A DNA stretch of 41,538 bases, from NCBI GenBank assembly GCA_020722065.1, contig DYLK01000021.1, positions 1 through 41,538 on the forward strand, written 5' to 3'. The position numbers and the translations under genes were made by a program. Below are positions 16,320 to 25,352 of this stretch, in pieces. The DNA is from Melioribacter roseus. GTDB lineage: Bacteria; Bacteroidota; Ignavibacteria; Ignavibacteriales; Melioribacteraceae. Position 1 is the stretch's first letter; each line of letters opens with the position of its first letter. The notes beneath the pieces were generated by a model, which saw nothing but the letters and a program-made list of their open reading frames with translations, was not told the DNA's origin and ran no database searches.

Positions 16320-19300
16320 ATGAATAAATTTTTGAAAACAATACTTGTAGCATTTTTAATTGTTTTCCTTCCATTCGCAGTTTTTGGACAATACGTACCA
16401 GGAACTGAACGCGGTGATTCTGGAAAACGAGGAAATGCTCAAATGGAAGGAAACCAAATTAGAACAACAATTTTTAATTTCGGATGGACAGGCAGAACAG
16501 ATGGTACTCTTCCTTTGGACGTTCAAACACCTTATGAATGGCCTAAAAATACAGGTCAAGTATATTTAGCTTTAACAGCCATTTTTGTAGGGGGAGAAGT
16601 TACAGACGAAAATGGTGAAATCATAAAAATTGTTGATATTCCCAACGGAAGAAATGCACCTGACGGAAGAAGTTGGAATTTTGAACCAGTACCAGGATAT
16701 TATAATGAATCGAGAAGTGAACGCTCAATAGCCACAAGTGTTGATGAAACAACTTGGCCTGCATTCTGGCCCGATAAACAAAATGATGAAATTGACCCAG
16801 GTTGGGCAGGAAGTTGGAACGGTCTTGGTGGAAAAAACGATTTTCGTGCCGATCAAGAAATTTTTTACCGCTCTTCTGATGATAATTATGATAGATATGC
16901 AACATACTTCCCTGACACAACAGATTACACACGAAAAGGCTTAGGAATTTTACTTGATGTAAGAACTTTAGCTTGGTCACAAATTCTTGTTCAAGATGCA
17001 ATTTACATTCTTCATAATGTAAAAAATGATGGGACAAAAGACATTCCCAAAGGAGCCATAACAGCTTGGCACGCAGATTTTGTTGGTGGAAATGGCGATT
17101 CTCAAGATGATTTTTCAGAATTTGATTTGCTACTTGACGTCGCATTCAGTTATGATAAAGACAACCGAGCTCCAGATTTTGGAAGTGATCCCGTGGGAAT
17201 AGTTGCCCAAGCATTTTTGGAAACTCCAGGGAATTCCAGCGACCGCATTGATAACGACGGTGATGGTGAAGTAAATGGACCAAAAGTAAGCGAAGAGCTA
17301 CTTGTAGGCGAAGATGCCGACAATTTAATTGATGATAATGAAAACGGTTTGATTGACGAAAACGAAACACACATTCCATTCGGAGTTCAAGTTGGAGTTA
17401 CTTTCGCTGATAGAATTGACCAAAATAACAATGGCGAAGATGGAAGTCCTGTAGTTACTCAAGAAATGATTGATCTTGCTGCAACTGACCAATGGAAACG
17501 TTGGCCTATTTCTCCATTTTCTGATGCAATTCAAGATGGTCAAGTGCATTTATTAATGGTTGATGCAGATGATTTAGGAATGAAATTCTCTGATTTTATT
17601 GATAACAATAATAATGCAGAAGAAGGTAGTCCAACAATTACTCAAGAAATGATTGACCAAGCAAGCACAGACACTTATTTTCGTTACAAGTTAGATAATG
17701 GTATAATTCTTTATAATGTTACTCAATCTACACTTGGTTTAGCTTATGCTGATGGAATCGATAATAACGATAACGGTGCAATTGATGAAAACATTGATGA
17801 GCAAATTGACGAAATGGTTGACGAATCTCGCGAAAACGGAATTGATGAAGATGGTGATTGGAACGTTCTAACAGATGACGTTGGACTTGATGGTGTTGCT
17901 GGAACAAGCGATTTCGGCGAAAATGATGGAGTTCCAACTTCAGGAGCAAGATTTAATTTGCCAGGTGAACCAAATGTTGACGTTACTGATGTTTCAGAAA
18001 CTGACCAAATTGGTATTACAAATGCTCAATACGAACCCGCTGGTGCTTATAATTTCAGCACAATTAGTGATGCTGAACTTTGGTTCAAATTTATGCGACC
18101 AGGACTTTTTTATGACCCACAAGAAGTTGTTGCTGGTGAATACGATTTATTCATTTCTTCAAGCTATTTCCCAATAAAATCTGGACAAACAGAACCAATT
18201 TCTGTTTCTGTAATTTTAGCAAATGGACCAGTTTCAGATCCCGACGCAGCATTACGTAAAGCCGAAATTGTTAGGAAAAAATTACGTGTTCAAGAAACCT
18301 ATGAAAACGATTATCAATTTGCTAATGCTCCTTTTACCCCAAATGTTACTGCCATCCCTGGTGATAATCGTGTAACATTACATTGGGATGATATTGCTGA
18401 AACATCTTATGATGATTACATTGGCAAAATTGGTGGAGATGGAAATGACTTTGAAGGGTATAAAATCTATCGTGCACAAGATCCAGCATTCTTAGATCCG
18501 TATGTAATAACAAATGGATATGGAAACTTAGTTTTCAGAACACCAATTGCACAATTTGATTTAGTTGATTCTTATTCAGGTTTTGATTCTGTTGGAATTG
18601 ACGGAGTACATTACTATCTTGGCGATAATTCTGGGTTAAAACATTCATTTGTTGATTCAACTGTAAAAAATGGTTTTACATATTATTATGCTGTTGTTTC
18701 TTACGATTTTGGTTATCCTGCTGGAAATATAATTCCTTCAGAATCACCGATTCGAATTAGCTTACAATCTGATGGAACAGTTAAAACAGGTCCGAACGTT
18801 GTGAAAGTAGTTCCAACGGCTCCTGCTGCTGGTTATGTTCCGCCAACACTTGGCGTTTTGGAACATACTACGGGAACAAGTACTGGACAAATCACTTCAG
18901 AAATCATAGACATTAATCAGATTTTAGATGGAAATGTTTATGAAATTACTTTTGAAGATACACTAAAAATTGCTAGTTCAGCTACTGTTCCAGATACTTT
19001 AACAACTAAAAATTTCACATTAGTTAATACTACTTCTGGAGATACTTTAATTAACCATAGTTCTGATATTTTAAGCGATGAACAACCTTTAACAGAAGGA
19101 TTTAGACTTAGTTTTACTAACGAAGAAAGAGTTGAAATTAATACTAGTGAATCTGGCTGGACATCAGATAGTATTCAAACTTACATTTTTGAAAAATTCA
19201 AATCTTCAGTTGTTACAGATCCAAAAGGAAGTGAACGCCCGAACGATTACATTATTTCTTTTTATGACGAACCTGGAGCCGATACTTCAACAGCTTATAG

Positions 19301-19967
19301 ATTATTTAATACAGATTGGCCATCTCAACCTGTTAATTTCAAAGTTTACAACATCAGCGATAAAAGATTTATTGATTTTGTATTCATTGATTTAGATACA
19401 AATGGCGGTCCCGGTACCTTTTCAGCTTTAAGGACAAAGAAAGACAGAATTATTTTCCTTGAACCTAATTCGAGTAACGAATTAATTATCACGTGGACCG
19501 CATATCTTTCTGGAGATACAACAGGGGCAAAACAAATTCCACAAGAAGGTGATTCTCTTATTGTTAAATTGAAAAAACCATTCTTATCTACAGATAAATA
19601 TACATTTGTTGCTTCTGCTGGAACTATTGATAAATCAAAAGCAAAAGACGCTTTAGATGATATTAAAGTAGTTCCAAATCCTTACGTTGCTCAAGCAAGT
19701 TGGGAAGTGAAAAATCCTTTCAATAGCGGACGTGGCCCACGTTTATTACAATTTATTCACCTACCCGCTCAATGTACTATCAAAATATTTACAGTTAGCG
19801 GTGAACTTGTGAAAGAAATTGAACATAATACAGCTTTTGCTGATGGAACAGAATATTGGGATATGCTAACAAAAGATAATCTTGGTATTGCTTACGGAGT
19901 TTATGTTTTTTATGTAGATGCTCCGGGAATTGGAACAAAAATCGGCAAGTTTGCCGTTATTAAATAA
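16320..19967 (+). CDS. Large secreted protein with Asp/Asn-rich calcium-loop-like repeats, FnIII-like module and T9SS-like C-terminal domain
   Basis: There are two tandem ATGs. The second (16320) is better spaced from GGAG (16311-16314), giving 1215 residues. A signal peptide (NKFLKTILVAFLIVFLPFAVFG) precedes a conserved-looking N-terminal half. Residues about 309-528 contain repeated DNDGDGE-, DDNENGLID-, DQNNNGEDG-, DNNNNAEEG-, DNNDNGAID- and DEDGDW-type loops like EF-hand or thrombospondin-3 calcium sites. Two copies carry the same tail, GSPxxTQEMID. A fibronectin-III-like module follows (VTAIPGDNRVTLHWDD ... FEGYKIYRAQD, from about 675). The C-terminus (IKVVPNPYVA ... GVYVFYVDAPG ... GKFAVIK) resembles a T9SS type A sorting domain. 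Cell-surface or extracellular location is inferred. Function unknown. Confidence 0.88.
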   Translation: MNKFLKTILVAFLIVFLPFAVFGQYVPGTERGDSGKRGNAQMEGNQIRTTIFNFGWTGRTDGTLPLDVQTPYEWPKNTGQVYLALTAIFVGGEVTDENGEIIKIVDIPNGRNAPDGRSWNFEPVPGYYNESRSERSIATSVDETTWPAFWPDKQNDEIDPGWAGSWNGLGGKNDFRADQEIFYRSSDDNYDRYATYFPDTTDYTRKGLGILLDVRTLAWSQILVQDAIYILHNVKNDGTKDIPKGAITAWHADFVGGNGDSQDDFSEFDLLLDVAFSYDKDNRAPDFGSDPVGIVAQAFLETPGNSSDRIDNDGDGEVNGPKVSEELLVGEDADNLIDDNENGLIDENETHIPFGVQVGVTFADRIDQNNNGEDGSPVVTQEMIDLAATDQWKRWPISPFSDAIQDGQVHLLMVDADDLGMKFSDFIDNNNNAEEGSPTITQEMIDQASTDTYFRYKLDNGIILYNVTQSTLGLAYADGIDNNDNGAIDENIDEQIDEMVDESRENGIDEDGDWNVLTDDVGLDGVAGTSDFGENDGVPTSGARFNLPGEPNVDVTDVSETDQIGITNAQYEPAGAYNFSTISDAELWFKFMRPGLFYDPQEVVAGEYDLFISSSYFPIKSGQTEPISVSVILANGPVSDPDAALRKAEIVRKKLRVQETYENDYQFANAPFTPNVTAIPGDNRVTLHWDDIAETSYDDYIGKIGGDGNDFEGYKIYRAQDPAFLDPYVITNGYGNLVFRTPIAQFDLVDSYSGFDSVGIDGVHYYLGDNSGLKHSFVDSTVKNGFTYYYAVVSYDFGYPAGNIIPSESPIRISLQSDGTVKTGPNVVKVVPTAPAAGYVPPTLGVLEHTTGTSTGQITSEIIDINQILDGNVYEITFEDTLKIASSATVPDTLTTKNFTLVNTTSGDTLINHSSDILSDEQPLTEGFRLSFTNEERVEINTSESGWTSDSIQTYIFEKFKSSVVTDPKGSERPNDYIISFYDEPGADTSTAYRLFNTDWPSQPVNFKVYNISDKRFIDFVFIDLDTNGGPGTFSALRTKKDRIIFLEPNSSNELIITWTAYLSGDTTGAKQIPQEGDSLIVKLKKPFLSTDKYTFVASAGTIDKSKAKDALDDIKVVPNPYVAQASWEVKNPFNSGRGPRLLQFIHLPAQCTIKIFTVSGELVKEIEHNTAFADGTEYWDMLTKDNLGIAYGVYVFYVDAPGIGTKIGKFAVIK

Positions 19968-19991
19968 TTGAAAATTTTAGGAGAATACAAA

Positions 19992-21017
19992 GTGTTTAAG
20001 AAAAATATATTTCTCGGCTTTATTCTAAGTTTTCTGCTATTCAATTTCGGATTTTCGCAAACAATCTCGAAAACTGGAACAATGGCAGCAAAATTTTTAA
20101 GCGTTGGAGTTGGAGCCAAAGGAATTGCTATGGGAGGTGCCGTTACTGCTACAATGGATGACCCTTCTGCAATGTACTGGAATCCAGCTGGAATTGCCAA
20201 TACACAAAAATTTAACGGACTTTTTACATTCACAAAATCATTTGCAGATATAAATCTAAACTACACTGCGGTTGCTTTCCCTGTTGAAAATTTCGGCGTT
20301 GTGGGAATAAATGTAACCTCAATTGATTATGGGACTATGGATGAAACAACTGAAAATTATCCAGATGGTACTGGTTTAACATTTACCGCTGCAAGTTATG
20401 CATTTGGTGTAACTTATGCCAATTACATAACTGAATTTTTTGCATTTGGAATAAATGTAAAATACATCCGTGAAAACATATCAAAATCAGCTTCTGATGG
20501 TTTAGCAGTTGATATTGGAACAAACTTCTTAACTCCATTTTGGGGATTAAAGTTTGCAACAAGTATTTCAAATTACGGAACAAAAATGCAAATGTCTGGC
20601 GAAGATTTATTAAAACGCTTCGATTCAGATGAAACTACTGGCGGGAATAACGAATCTGTTGATGTTTACCTTGCCACAGATTCTTTTGAACTTCCGCTTC
20701 GATTGCAACTTGGTTTAGCCAAAGATTTCAATTTTAGCGAAGATTACAGACTTACTCTCGCAACTGATGTAATTTATCCAAACGACAATTATCCTTGGAT
20801 GAATGTTGGAGCAGAATTATCATTACTTGATGAAATTGTAAAAATCCGTGCTGGTTACGAAACATTATTTTTAGAGAAGACCCAAAAAGGTTTAACAGCT
20901 GGCTTTGGGATAAATTATGATGATTTTGGATTTTTTGGGATGAATTTTGATTATGCATATCAACAATTCAAAGATCTTGGTGACGTTCACTCATTTGGAG
21001 TTGGTTTAAGATTCTAA
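19992..21017 (+). CDS. PorV/PorQ-family outer-membrane beta-barrel protein
   Basis: The frame is open from TTG 19968, but AGGAG at 19979-19983 sits eight bases before GTG 19992. That start gives a clean signal peptide (VFKKNIFLGFILSFLLFNFGFSQ) and 341 residues. The mature N-terminus has the UPF0164/PorV hallmark: AAKFLSVGVGAKGIAMGGAVTATMDDPSAMYWNPAGIA. It ends in alternating strands and a terminal Phe (HSFGVGLRF). PorV is a T9SS partner that shuttles cargo from the translocon to the surface attachment machinery. Here it directly follows a large T9SS-like cargo gene, so it may be a dedicated paralogue. A terminator follows at 21036-21069. Confidence 0.88.
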   Translation: MFKKNIFLGFILSFLLFNFGFSQTISKTGTMAAKFLSVGVGAKGIAMGGAVTATMDDPSAMYWNPAGIANTQKFNGLFTFTKSFADINLNYTAVAFPVENFGVVGINVTSIDYGTMDETTENYPDGTGLTFTAASYAFGVTYANYITEFFAFGINVKYIRENISKSASDGLAVDIGTNFLTPFWGLKFATSISNYGTKMQMSGEDLLKRFDSDETTGGNNESVDVYLATDSFELPLRLQLGLAKDFNFSEDYRLTLATDVIYPNDNYPWMNVGAELSLLDEIVKIRAGYETLFLEKTQKGLTAGFGINYDDFGFFGMNFDYAYQQFKDLGDVHSFGVGLRF

Positions 21018-21035
21018 TTCTTCCCCTTTTTTATT

Positions 21036-21069
21036 AACCTCTCTTGAAGCAATTTAGGAGAGGTTTTTT
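21036..21069 (+). terminator. Intrinsic terminator after the PorV-like gene
   Basis: AACCTCTC (21036-21043) pairs perfectly with GAGAGGTT (21058-21065) across a 14-nt loop and runs into six T. It would end the transcript that carries the TonB receptor, the large cargo and the PorV-like gene. Confidence 0.75.
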
Positions 21070-21082
21070 ATTTTAAAATGTT

Positions 21083-22264
21083 CTAATTGTAAAATGATAT
21101 AATTTTATTAATTACCTTTTCGATTTCAGAATCTGGGCAAGATGCTCCAGCTGTTAAAGCAATCTTCGGGAATTGATATTTAGATAAAAATTCTAAATCA
21201 ACTTTCATCGTTTTTGTGTGAATATCAAAAAAATGGACCTCGCTTTTTGATTTAATTTCACTTTCGTTTTTGATAAAATAGGTTGGCATTTTTTCATCTA
21301 ATATTTTAACAATATGCGTTGTGTTTGAACTATTGTAACCACCAACAACAATAGAAATATTTGCATCTGATTTTAACAATTCTTTGGTAGCAGTTTGATT
21401 ATCATTTGTGGCGTAACATAAAGTATCGCGAGTATCAGCAAAATGCTCTGATATTTTTTCAATCCCAAACTTTTTAATCATAATTTCTCGTAAATATTCT
21501 GTAATTTCTAATGTTTCTTCAGCCAACATAGTTGTTTGGTTTACAACTCCAATTTTTATTAAATCATTATTTACATCGAAATTCTCAGAAATCTTGGTCC
21601 CAAATTTTTCATAAAACTCTTTTTCCGATTTACTTCCCAGAATAACTTCTGCAAGAAATTTTGCCTCATCTAAATTTAATATTGTTATTGCTTTTCCGTG
21701 AACTTCGGTATGAGAAAATGTTGCTCGTGTTTCTTCGTGTTGAGCTTTTCCGTGGATAATTGTTGTAAAATTATTTTGTGCTATTTCTCTACTTCTGTTC
21801 CAGACTTTCTCCACAAAAGGACAAGTTGTGTTATATTGCAAAGGATTTATTCCCTTTTCCTTAAGTATATTTTCTGTAAAAATTGTTGTCCCAAACGCTG
21901 GAATTATTACAATATCTTCCGAAGTAATTTCTTCCCAATCAATCAAATTTTTTCCATAAGTATCCTGAATAAATAGTATTCCATTTTCTTCTAAATCTTT
22001 ATTTACTTCTGGATTATGTATCATCTCGCTAAGTAAAAATATCCGTTTACCTTGGTTTTCGTTCAAGGTTTTGTATGCTATTTCAATAGCATTTTCAACA
22101 CCGAAACAAAATCCAAAATGTCTGGAAAGATAAAATGTAACGTTAGAATAATTGAGAATTGTAGGCGAAAAATCGCGTTTCATTCTGTCGTTTTGTTTAC
22201 GTTCAAGTTTAATTTTTGTAATTAATTCACTTCTGAATTTATTGGGAACATCAAATTTTCGCAT
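21083..22264 (-). CDS. ispH: 4-hydroxy-3-methylbut-2-enyl diphosphate reductase (IspH/LytB)
   Basis: Last enzyme of the MEP isoprenoid pathway, a [4Fe-4S] reductase giving IPP and DMAPP from HMBPP. The three cluster cysteines are visible: Cys53 (GFCFGVENAI), Cys148 (NTTCPFVEKVW) and Cys376 (GASCPDSEIE). HGKAQHEETRAT and VVGGYNSSNTTH are the other family blocks. At 393 residues it is longer than E. coli IspH (about 316). The extra length is a ~45-residue N-terminal extension plus inserts, a size also common in cyanobacterial-type enzymes. It is transcribed divergently from prfA with 74 bp between starts. Confidence 0.95.
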   Translation of the reverse strand: MRKFDVPNKFRSELITKIKLERKQNDRMKRDFSPTILNYSNVTFYLSRHFGFCFGVENAIEIAYKTLNENQGKRIFLLSEMIHNPEVNKDLEENGILFIQDTYGKNLIDWEEITSEDIVIIPAFGTTIFTENILKEKGINPLQYNTTCPFVEKVWNRSREIAQNNFTTIIHGKAQHEETRATFSHTEVHGKAITILNLDEAKFLAEVILGSKSEKEFYEKFGTKISENFDVNNDLIKIGVVNQTTMLAEETLEITEYLREIMIKKFGIEKISEHFADTRDTLCYATNDNQTATKELLKSDANISIVVGGYNSSNTTHIVKILDEKMPTYFIKNESEIKSKSEVHFFDIHTKTMKVDLEFLSKYQFPKIALTAGASCPDSEIEKVINKIISFYN

Positions 22265-22338
22265 TTATAACTCGTTTTTGAAAAGGCAAATTTGCATAAT
22301 TTTTAGTTATATTCACAATCTTAAAAATTTAGGTTAAA

Positions 22339-23415
22339 ATGGATTTTATAGCAAAATTACAAGAAGTAAAGAACAGATTCGATAAAATTATGGTAGAATT
22401 ATCAAGTCCAGATATACTATCTGACCAAAAAAAAATGATTGATTTAAGCAGAAAAAGAAGTGAGTTGCAAGAAATTGTACAAGCTTATGATGCTTATCAA
22501 AAAGTTGAACAAGATATCATAGGGAATCTCGAGATTATTGAAAATGAATCGGATGAAGAACTTGTTTCCCTCGCACAATCTGAATTAGAAGAACTTAAAC
22601 AATCAAAAATCGATTTGGAGGAAAAAATAAAATTATTGCTAATTCCAAAAGACCCAAACGATGATAAAGATGTTATTCTTGAAATTCGTGCTGGTACAGG
22701 TGGAGATGAAGCTGGACTTTTTGCAAATGACTTGTTTCGAATGTACACTCGATTTTTTGAAAAAGTTGGATGGAAATACGAAATTATAGATATTAGTGAT
22801 ATGGGTGGTGTTGGTGGTATCAAAGAAGTTATTATGTCAATTACCGGAAATGGAGTTTATGGCGATTTGAAATTTGAAAGCGGAGTTCATCGTGTGCAAC
22901 GTGTTCCCGCAACCGAAGCAAGTGGGCGTTTACATACTTCGGCGGCATCTGTTGCAGTTATGCCCGAAGCCGAAGATGTTCAAGTTGATGTCGATCCAAA
23001 TGATTTGAAAATTGATGTTTACAGAAGTGGCGGGGCTGGCGGACAAAATGTTAATAAAGTTGAAACAGCTATCAGAATTACACATATTCCAACTGGAATT
23101 GTTGTTCAATGTCAAGATGAACGTTCCCAATTAAAAAATCGTCAGAAAGCAATGAAAGTGCTTAATGCCCGTTTGTATGATGCAAAATTACAGGAACAAA
23201 ACAAAGAAATTGCCAACCAACGCAAAACGATGGTGAAAAGTGGCGATAGAAGCGAAAAAATCCGCACTTACAATTTCCCTCAAAATAGACTTACCGACCA
23301 TAGAATTGGGCTGACTTTGTATAGTCTTTCAACAATAATGGAAGGAAATTTGGAAGAAATTATTGAAAAATTAAAATTGGCAGATAGGACTGAAAAACTA
23401 AAAACTGAAGATTAA
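22339..23415 (+). CDS. prfA: Peptide chain release factor 1
   Basis: A 358-residue class I release factor. The GGQ peptidyl-hydrolysis motif is at 234-236 ([13 protein letters not shown]). The stop-codon selector PAT at 190-192 ([14 protein letters not shown]) is the PxT tripeptide of RF1, so it reads UAA and UAG. Domain order is the usual coiled N-terminal domain, then the selector and GGQ domains. Length is normal. The last bases overlap the convergent sugar-transferase gene by 4 nt. Confidence 0.97.
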   Translation: MDFIAKLQEVKNRFDKIMVELSSPDILSDQKKMIDLSRKRSELQEIVQAYDAYQKVEQDIIGNLEIIENESDEELVSLAQSELEELKQSKIDLEEKIKLLLIPKDPNDDKDVILEIRAGTGGDEAGLFANDLFRMYTRFFEKVGWKYEIIDISDMGGVGGIKEVIMSITGNGVYGDLKFESGVHRVQRVPATEASGRLHTSAASVAVMPEAEDVQVDVDPNDLKIDVYRSGGAGGQNVNKVETAIRITHIPTGIVVQCQDERSQLKNRQKAMKVLNARLYDAKLQEQNKEIANQRKTMVKSGDRSEKIRTYNFPQNRLTDHRIGLTLYSLSTIMEGNLEEIIEKLKLADRTEKLKTED

Positions 23416-24248
23416 GCCGTTTTTTGATTTTCACTTTTGTTGATGTGTATAATCTTTATCGTTTTATTTAATTTTTCTTCGCCAGAAAGCGTTTGTGAAT
23501 TAACCCAATAATTTTCAGGAATTTGAATTGAATATGATGTTGGTGGAGTTTCTAATTTTTTAATAATATTTTTCTGCGATTTTATAACTGTGTTAATTAT
23601 AAAACTTGTTGAAGAGTAAATGAAAGTTGATAAATTCTTTTTTGCAGATTGATTCGGAATAATTGCATCGGAGTTTTTTTCTTTTAAAAAAACAATAAAA
23701 GTTTGAATGAATAAATATAAATCTAATTTTACTGACTTATTATATTCATAAAGCAAATCAAGCTCTACTAAATTCTTAATCCCTTCACTTCTATCACCAA
23801 AAAGTTGCCAAAGTCCAGTTAATCCAGGTTTAGATTTGATATTTTTTCTCAAACCATAATAATAAGGTGATTGTTCTTTAAGTAATTTCAAATCAGAAAT
23901 CATAAATGGGCGTGGTCCGATGAAACTCATTTCCCCAAATAAAATATTATAGAGTTGTGGAATTTCATCCAACCCAGTTTTTCGTAAAATTTTGGAGAAT
24001 TTAGTAAGGTGATTTTGTTGTTGAGTTTTAAGAAATGCGTTTGTTTCTTCAGATGTTGATAAAAACTTTTTTAATGTTTTGAATTTTATGATGCGGAATT
24101 TTCCATTATTTAGTGTTATTCCTCTTTCTTGAAAAAATATTGGAAATTCTTGTAAATCTAAAATCAATCCTAAAAAAATAAAAAACTGTAATGGAATTGT
24201 TAATACAATTAGAATTAATGAAACTAATATATCGAAAACTCTTCGCAA
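23412..24248 (-). CDS. Bacterial sugar transferase (polyprenyl-phosphate phosphosugar transferase, small monotopic type)
   Basis: A 278-residue enzyme of the PglC/WbaP catalytic-domain family, which moves a phospho-sugar from a nucleotide sugar to undecaprenyl phosphate at the start of a surface glycan. Visible are [18 protein letters not shown] (re-entrant membrane helix), [18 protein letters not shown], the Asp94-Glu95 dyad in [22 protein letters not shown], and [17 protein letters not shown]. About 80 residues after the core (from about 200) are not family-typical. The start is TTG 24248, immediately after the purM stop (TAGTTG), with GGAGAA nine bases upstream inside purM, so translation is coupled to purM. 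No other glycan genes are nearby. Confidence 0.88.
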   Translation of the reverse strand: MRRVFDILVSLILIVLTIPLQFFIFLGLILDLQEFPIFFQERGITLNNGKFRIIKFKTLKKFLSTSEETNAFLKTQQQNHLTKFSKILRKTGLDEIPQLYNILFGEMSFIGPRPFMISDLKLLKEQSPYYYGLRKNIKSKPGLTGLWQLFGDRSEGIKNLVELDLLYEYNKSVKLDLYLFIQTFIVFLKEKNSDAIIPNQSAKKNLSTFIYSSTSFIINTVIKSQKNIIKKLETPPTSYSIQIPENYWVNSQTLSGEEKLNKTIKIIHINKSENQKTA

Positions 24249-25244
24249 CTACTGAATTTCTCCAATTATTTTGCATTCAAAATTAAGTGTTTTTGACAAA
24301 TGAAAAATGTGATTTACATCATCCTTTGCAACAATAGCAATTAAACCAATTCCAAGATTGAAAACATTTCGCATTTCTTCGTCAGAAATTTCGCCTTCTT
24401 TTTGAATTAATTTAAAAAGTGGTGGAATTTCCCACGAACTCCAATCTATCGCGATTTTATGTTGAACTGGAACAACGCGTTTTGTATTCCCAATTATTCC
24501 GCCACCTGTAATATGAGAAAAAGCTTTTATCTCCAAACTCTCTTTTAGATTATTTATTAATGATAAATATGATTTATGAACTCGAAGAAGTTCTTCCCCA
24601 AGTGAAAATTGCAAATCTGGAGATTTGTATTCTACAGAAAGTCGCTCAAAAAGTACATTCCGAGCAAGAGAATATCCGTTTGTATGCAATCCATTTGAAG
24701 GGAAACCAATTAGCACATCTCCTTTTGAGACAGAATTTCCATTAATTATTTTGGATTTCTCAACAATTCCTACAATTGTTCCAGACATATCGTAATCATT
24801 TTCCGCATAAATTCCTGGCATTTCAGCAGTTTCACCGCCTATCAGCGAGACTTCATTTTCTTTACAAGCTTTTGCAAAGCCACCAATAATTTCTTGCGAG
24901 ATTTTTAGATTCAACTTTCCAAAAGCAAGATAATCTAAAAAATAAAGTGGTTTTGCTCCGCCAACCGCAATATCATTTACACAATGATTTACTAAGTCTT
25001 GCCCAACCGTGTTGTGAATGCCCATTTCTATTGCAATTTTTAACTTTGTTCCAACGCCATCAACACTTGAAACTAACACTGGCTCTCTGTAATCAGATAA
25101 ATCCAAACTGTAAAATGCTCCAAAAGAACCAAGTCCAGTTAGAACATTTTTATTAAATGTTTGTTTTACAACATCTTTTATGTTATTTACCATTTGTTCG
25201 CCGGCTAAAATATCAACGCCGGAATCTTTGTATGATTTTGCCAT
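24249..25244 (-). CDS. purM: Phosphoribosylformylglycinamidine cyclo-ligase (AIR synthetase)
   Basis: A 331-residue PurM that closes the imidazole ring of AIR with ATP, step five of purine synthesis. Signatures are YKDSGVDILAGEQMV, GLGSFGAFYSLD, SSVDGVGTKLKIA, NHCVNDIAVGGAKPLYFLDY, GGETAEMPGIY, LIGFPSNGLHTNGYSL and HITGGGIIGNTKRVV. Length is typical. It is the first gene of a two-gene unit with the sugar transferase and lies divergent to hrcA (108 bp between starts). Confidence 0.97.
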   Translation of the reverse strand: MAKSYKDSGVDILAGEQMVNNIKDVVKQTFNKNVLTGLGSFGAFYSLDLSDYREPVLVSSVDGVGTKLKIAIEMGIHNTVGQDLVNHCVNDIAVGGAKPLYFLDYLAFGKLNLKISQEIIGGFAKACKENEVSLIGGETAEMPGIYAENDYDMSGTIVGIVEKSKIINGNSVSKGDVLIGFPSNGLHTNGYSLARNVLFERLSVEYKSPDLQFSLGEELLRVHKSYLSLINNLKESLEIKAFSHITGGGIIGNTKRVVPVQHKIAIDWSSWEIPPLFKLIQKEGEISDEEMRNVFNLGIGLIAIVAKDDVNHIFHLSKTLNFECKIIGEIQ

Positions 25245-25296
25245 ATCGTTTTAATTTTCTATAATTAAGAAACTGAAGTTAAGGAAAAGCATCGTA

Positions 25297-25331
25297 TTGT
25301 TCGCAAAAAAAGTTCATTTTTTGTAAGTTTG
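25297..25331 (+). promoter_or_regulatory. Candidate promoter for hrcA-grpE-dnaJ
   Basis: TAAGTTTG (25324-25331) fits the Bacteroidota -7 box TAnnTTTG and lies 21 bp before the hrcA ATG. The nearest upstream TTG (25297-25299) is 24 nt away, slightly wide. No CIRCE inverted repeat was found in this 108-bp gap. Confidence 0.4.
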
Positions 25332-25352
25332 CAAAGCTAATTTAAAAGATTA

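Noticed and set aside
16621-17145. 174-residue open frame on the minus strand
   Set aside because: It is antisense to the large secreted protein, rich in Leu/His/Gln as expected for a shadow frame, and has no SD or domain.
19968-19991. TTG 19968 as start of the PorV-like gene
   Set aside because: The SD AGGAG (19979-19983) lies downstream of it and is well placed for GTG 19992, which also gives a standard signal peptide.
25245-25352. CIRCE operator before hrcA
   Set aside because: No TTAGCACTC-N9-GAGTGCTAA-like inverted repeat can be found in the gap.
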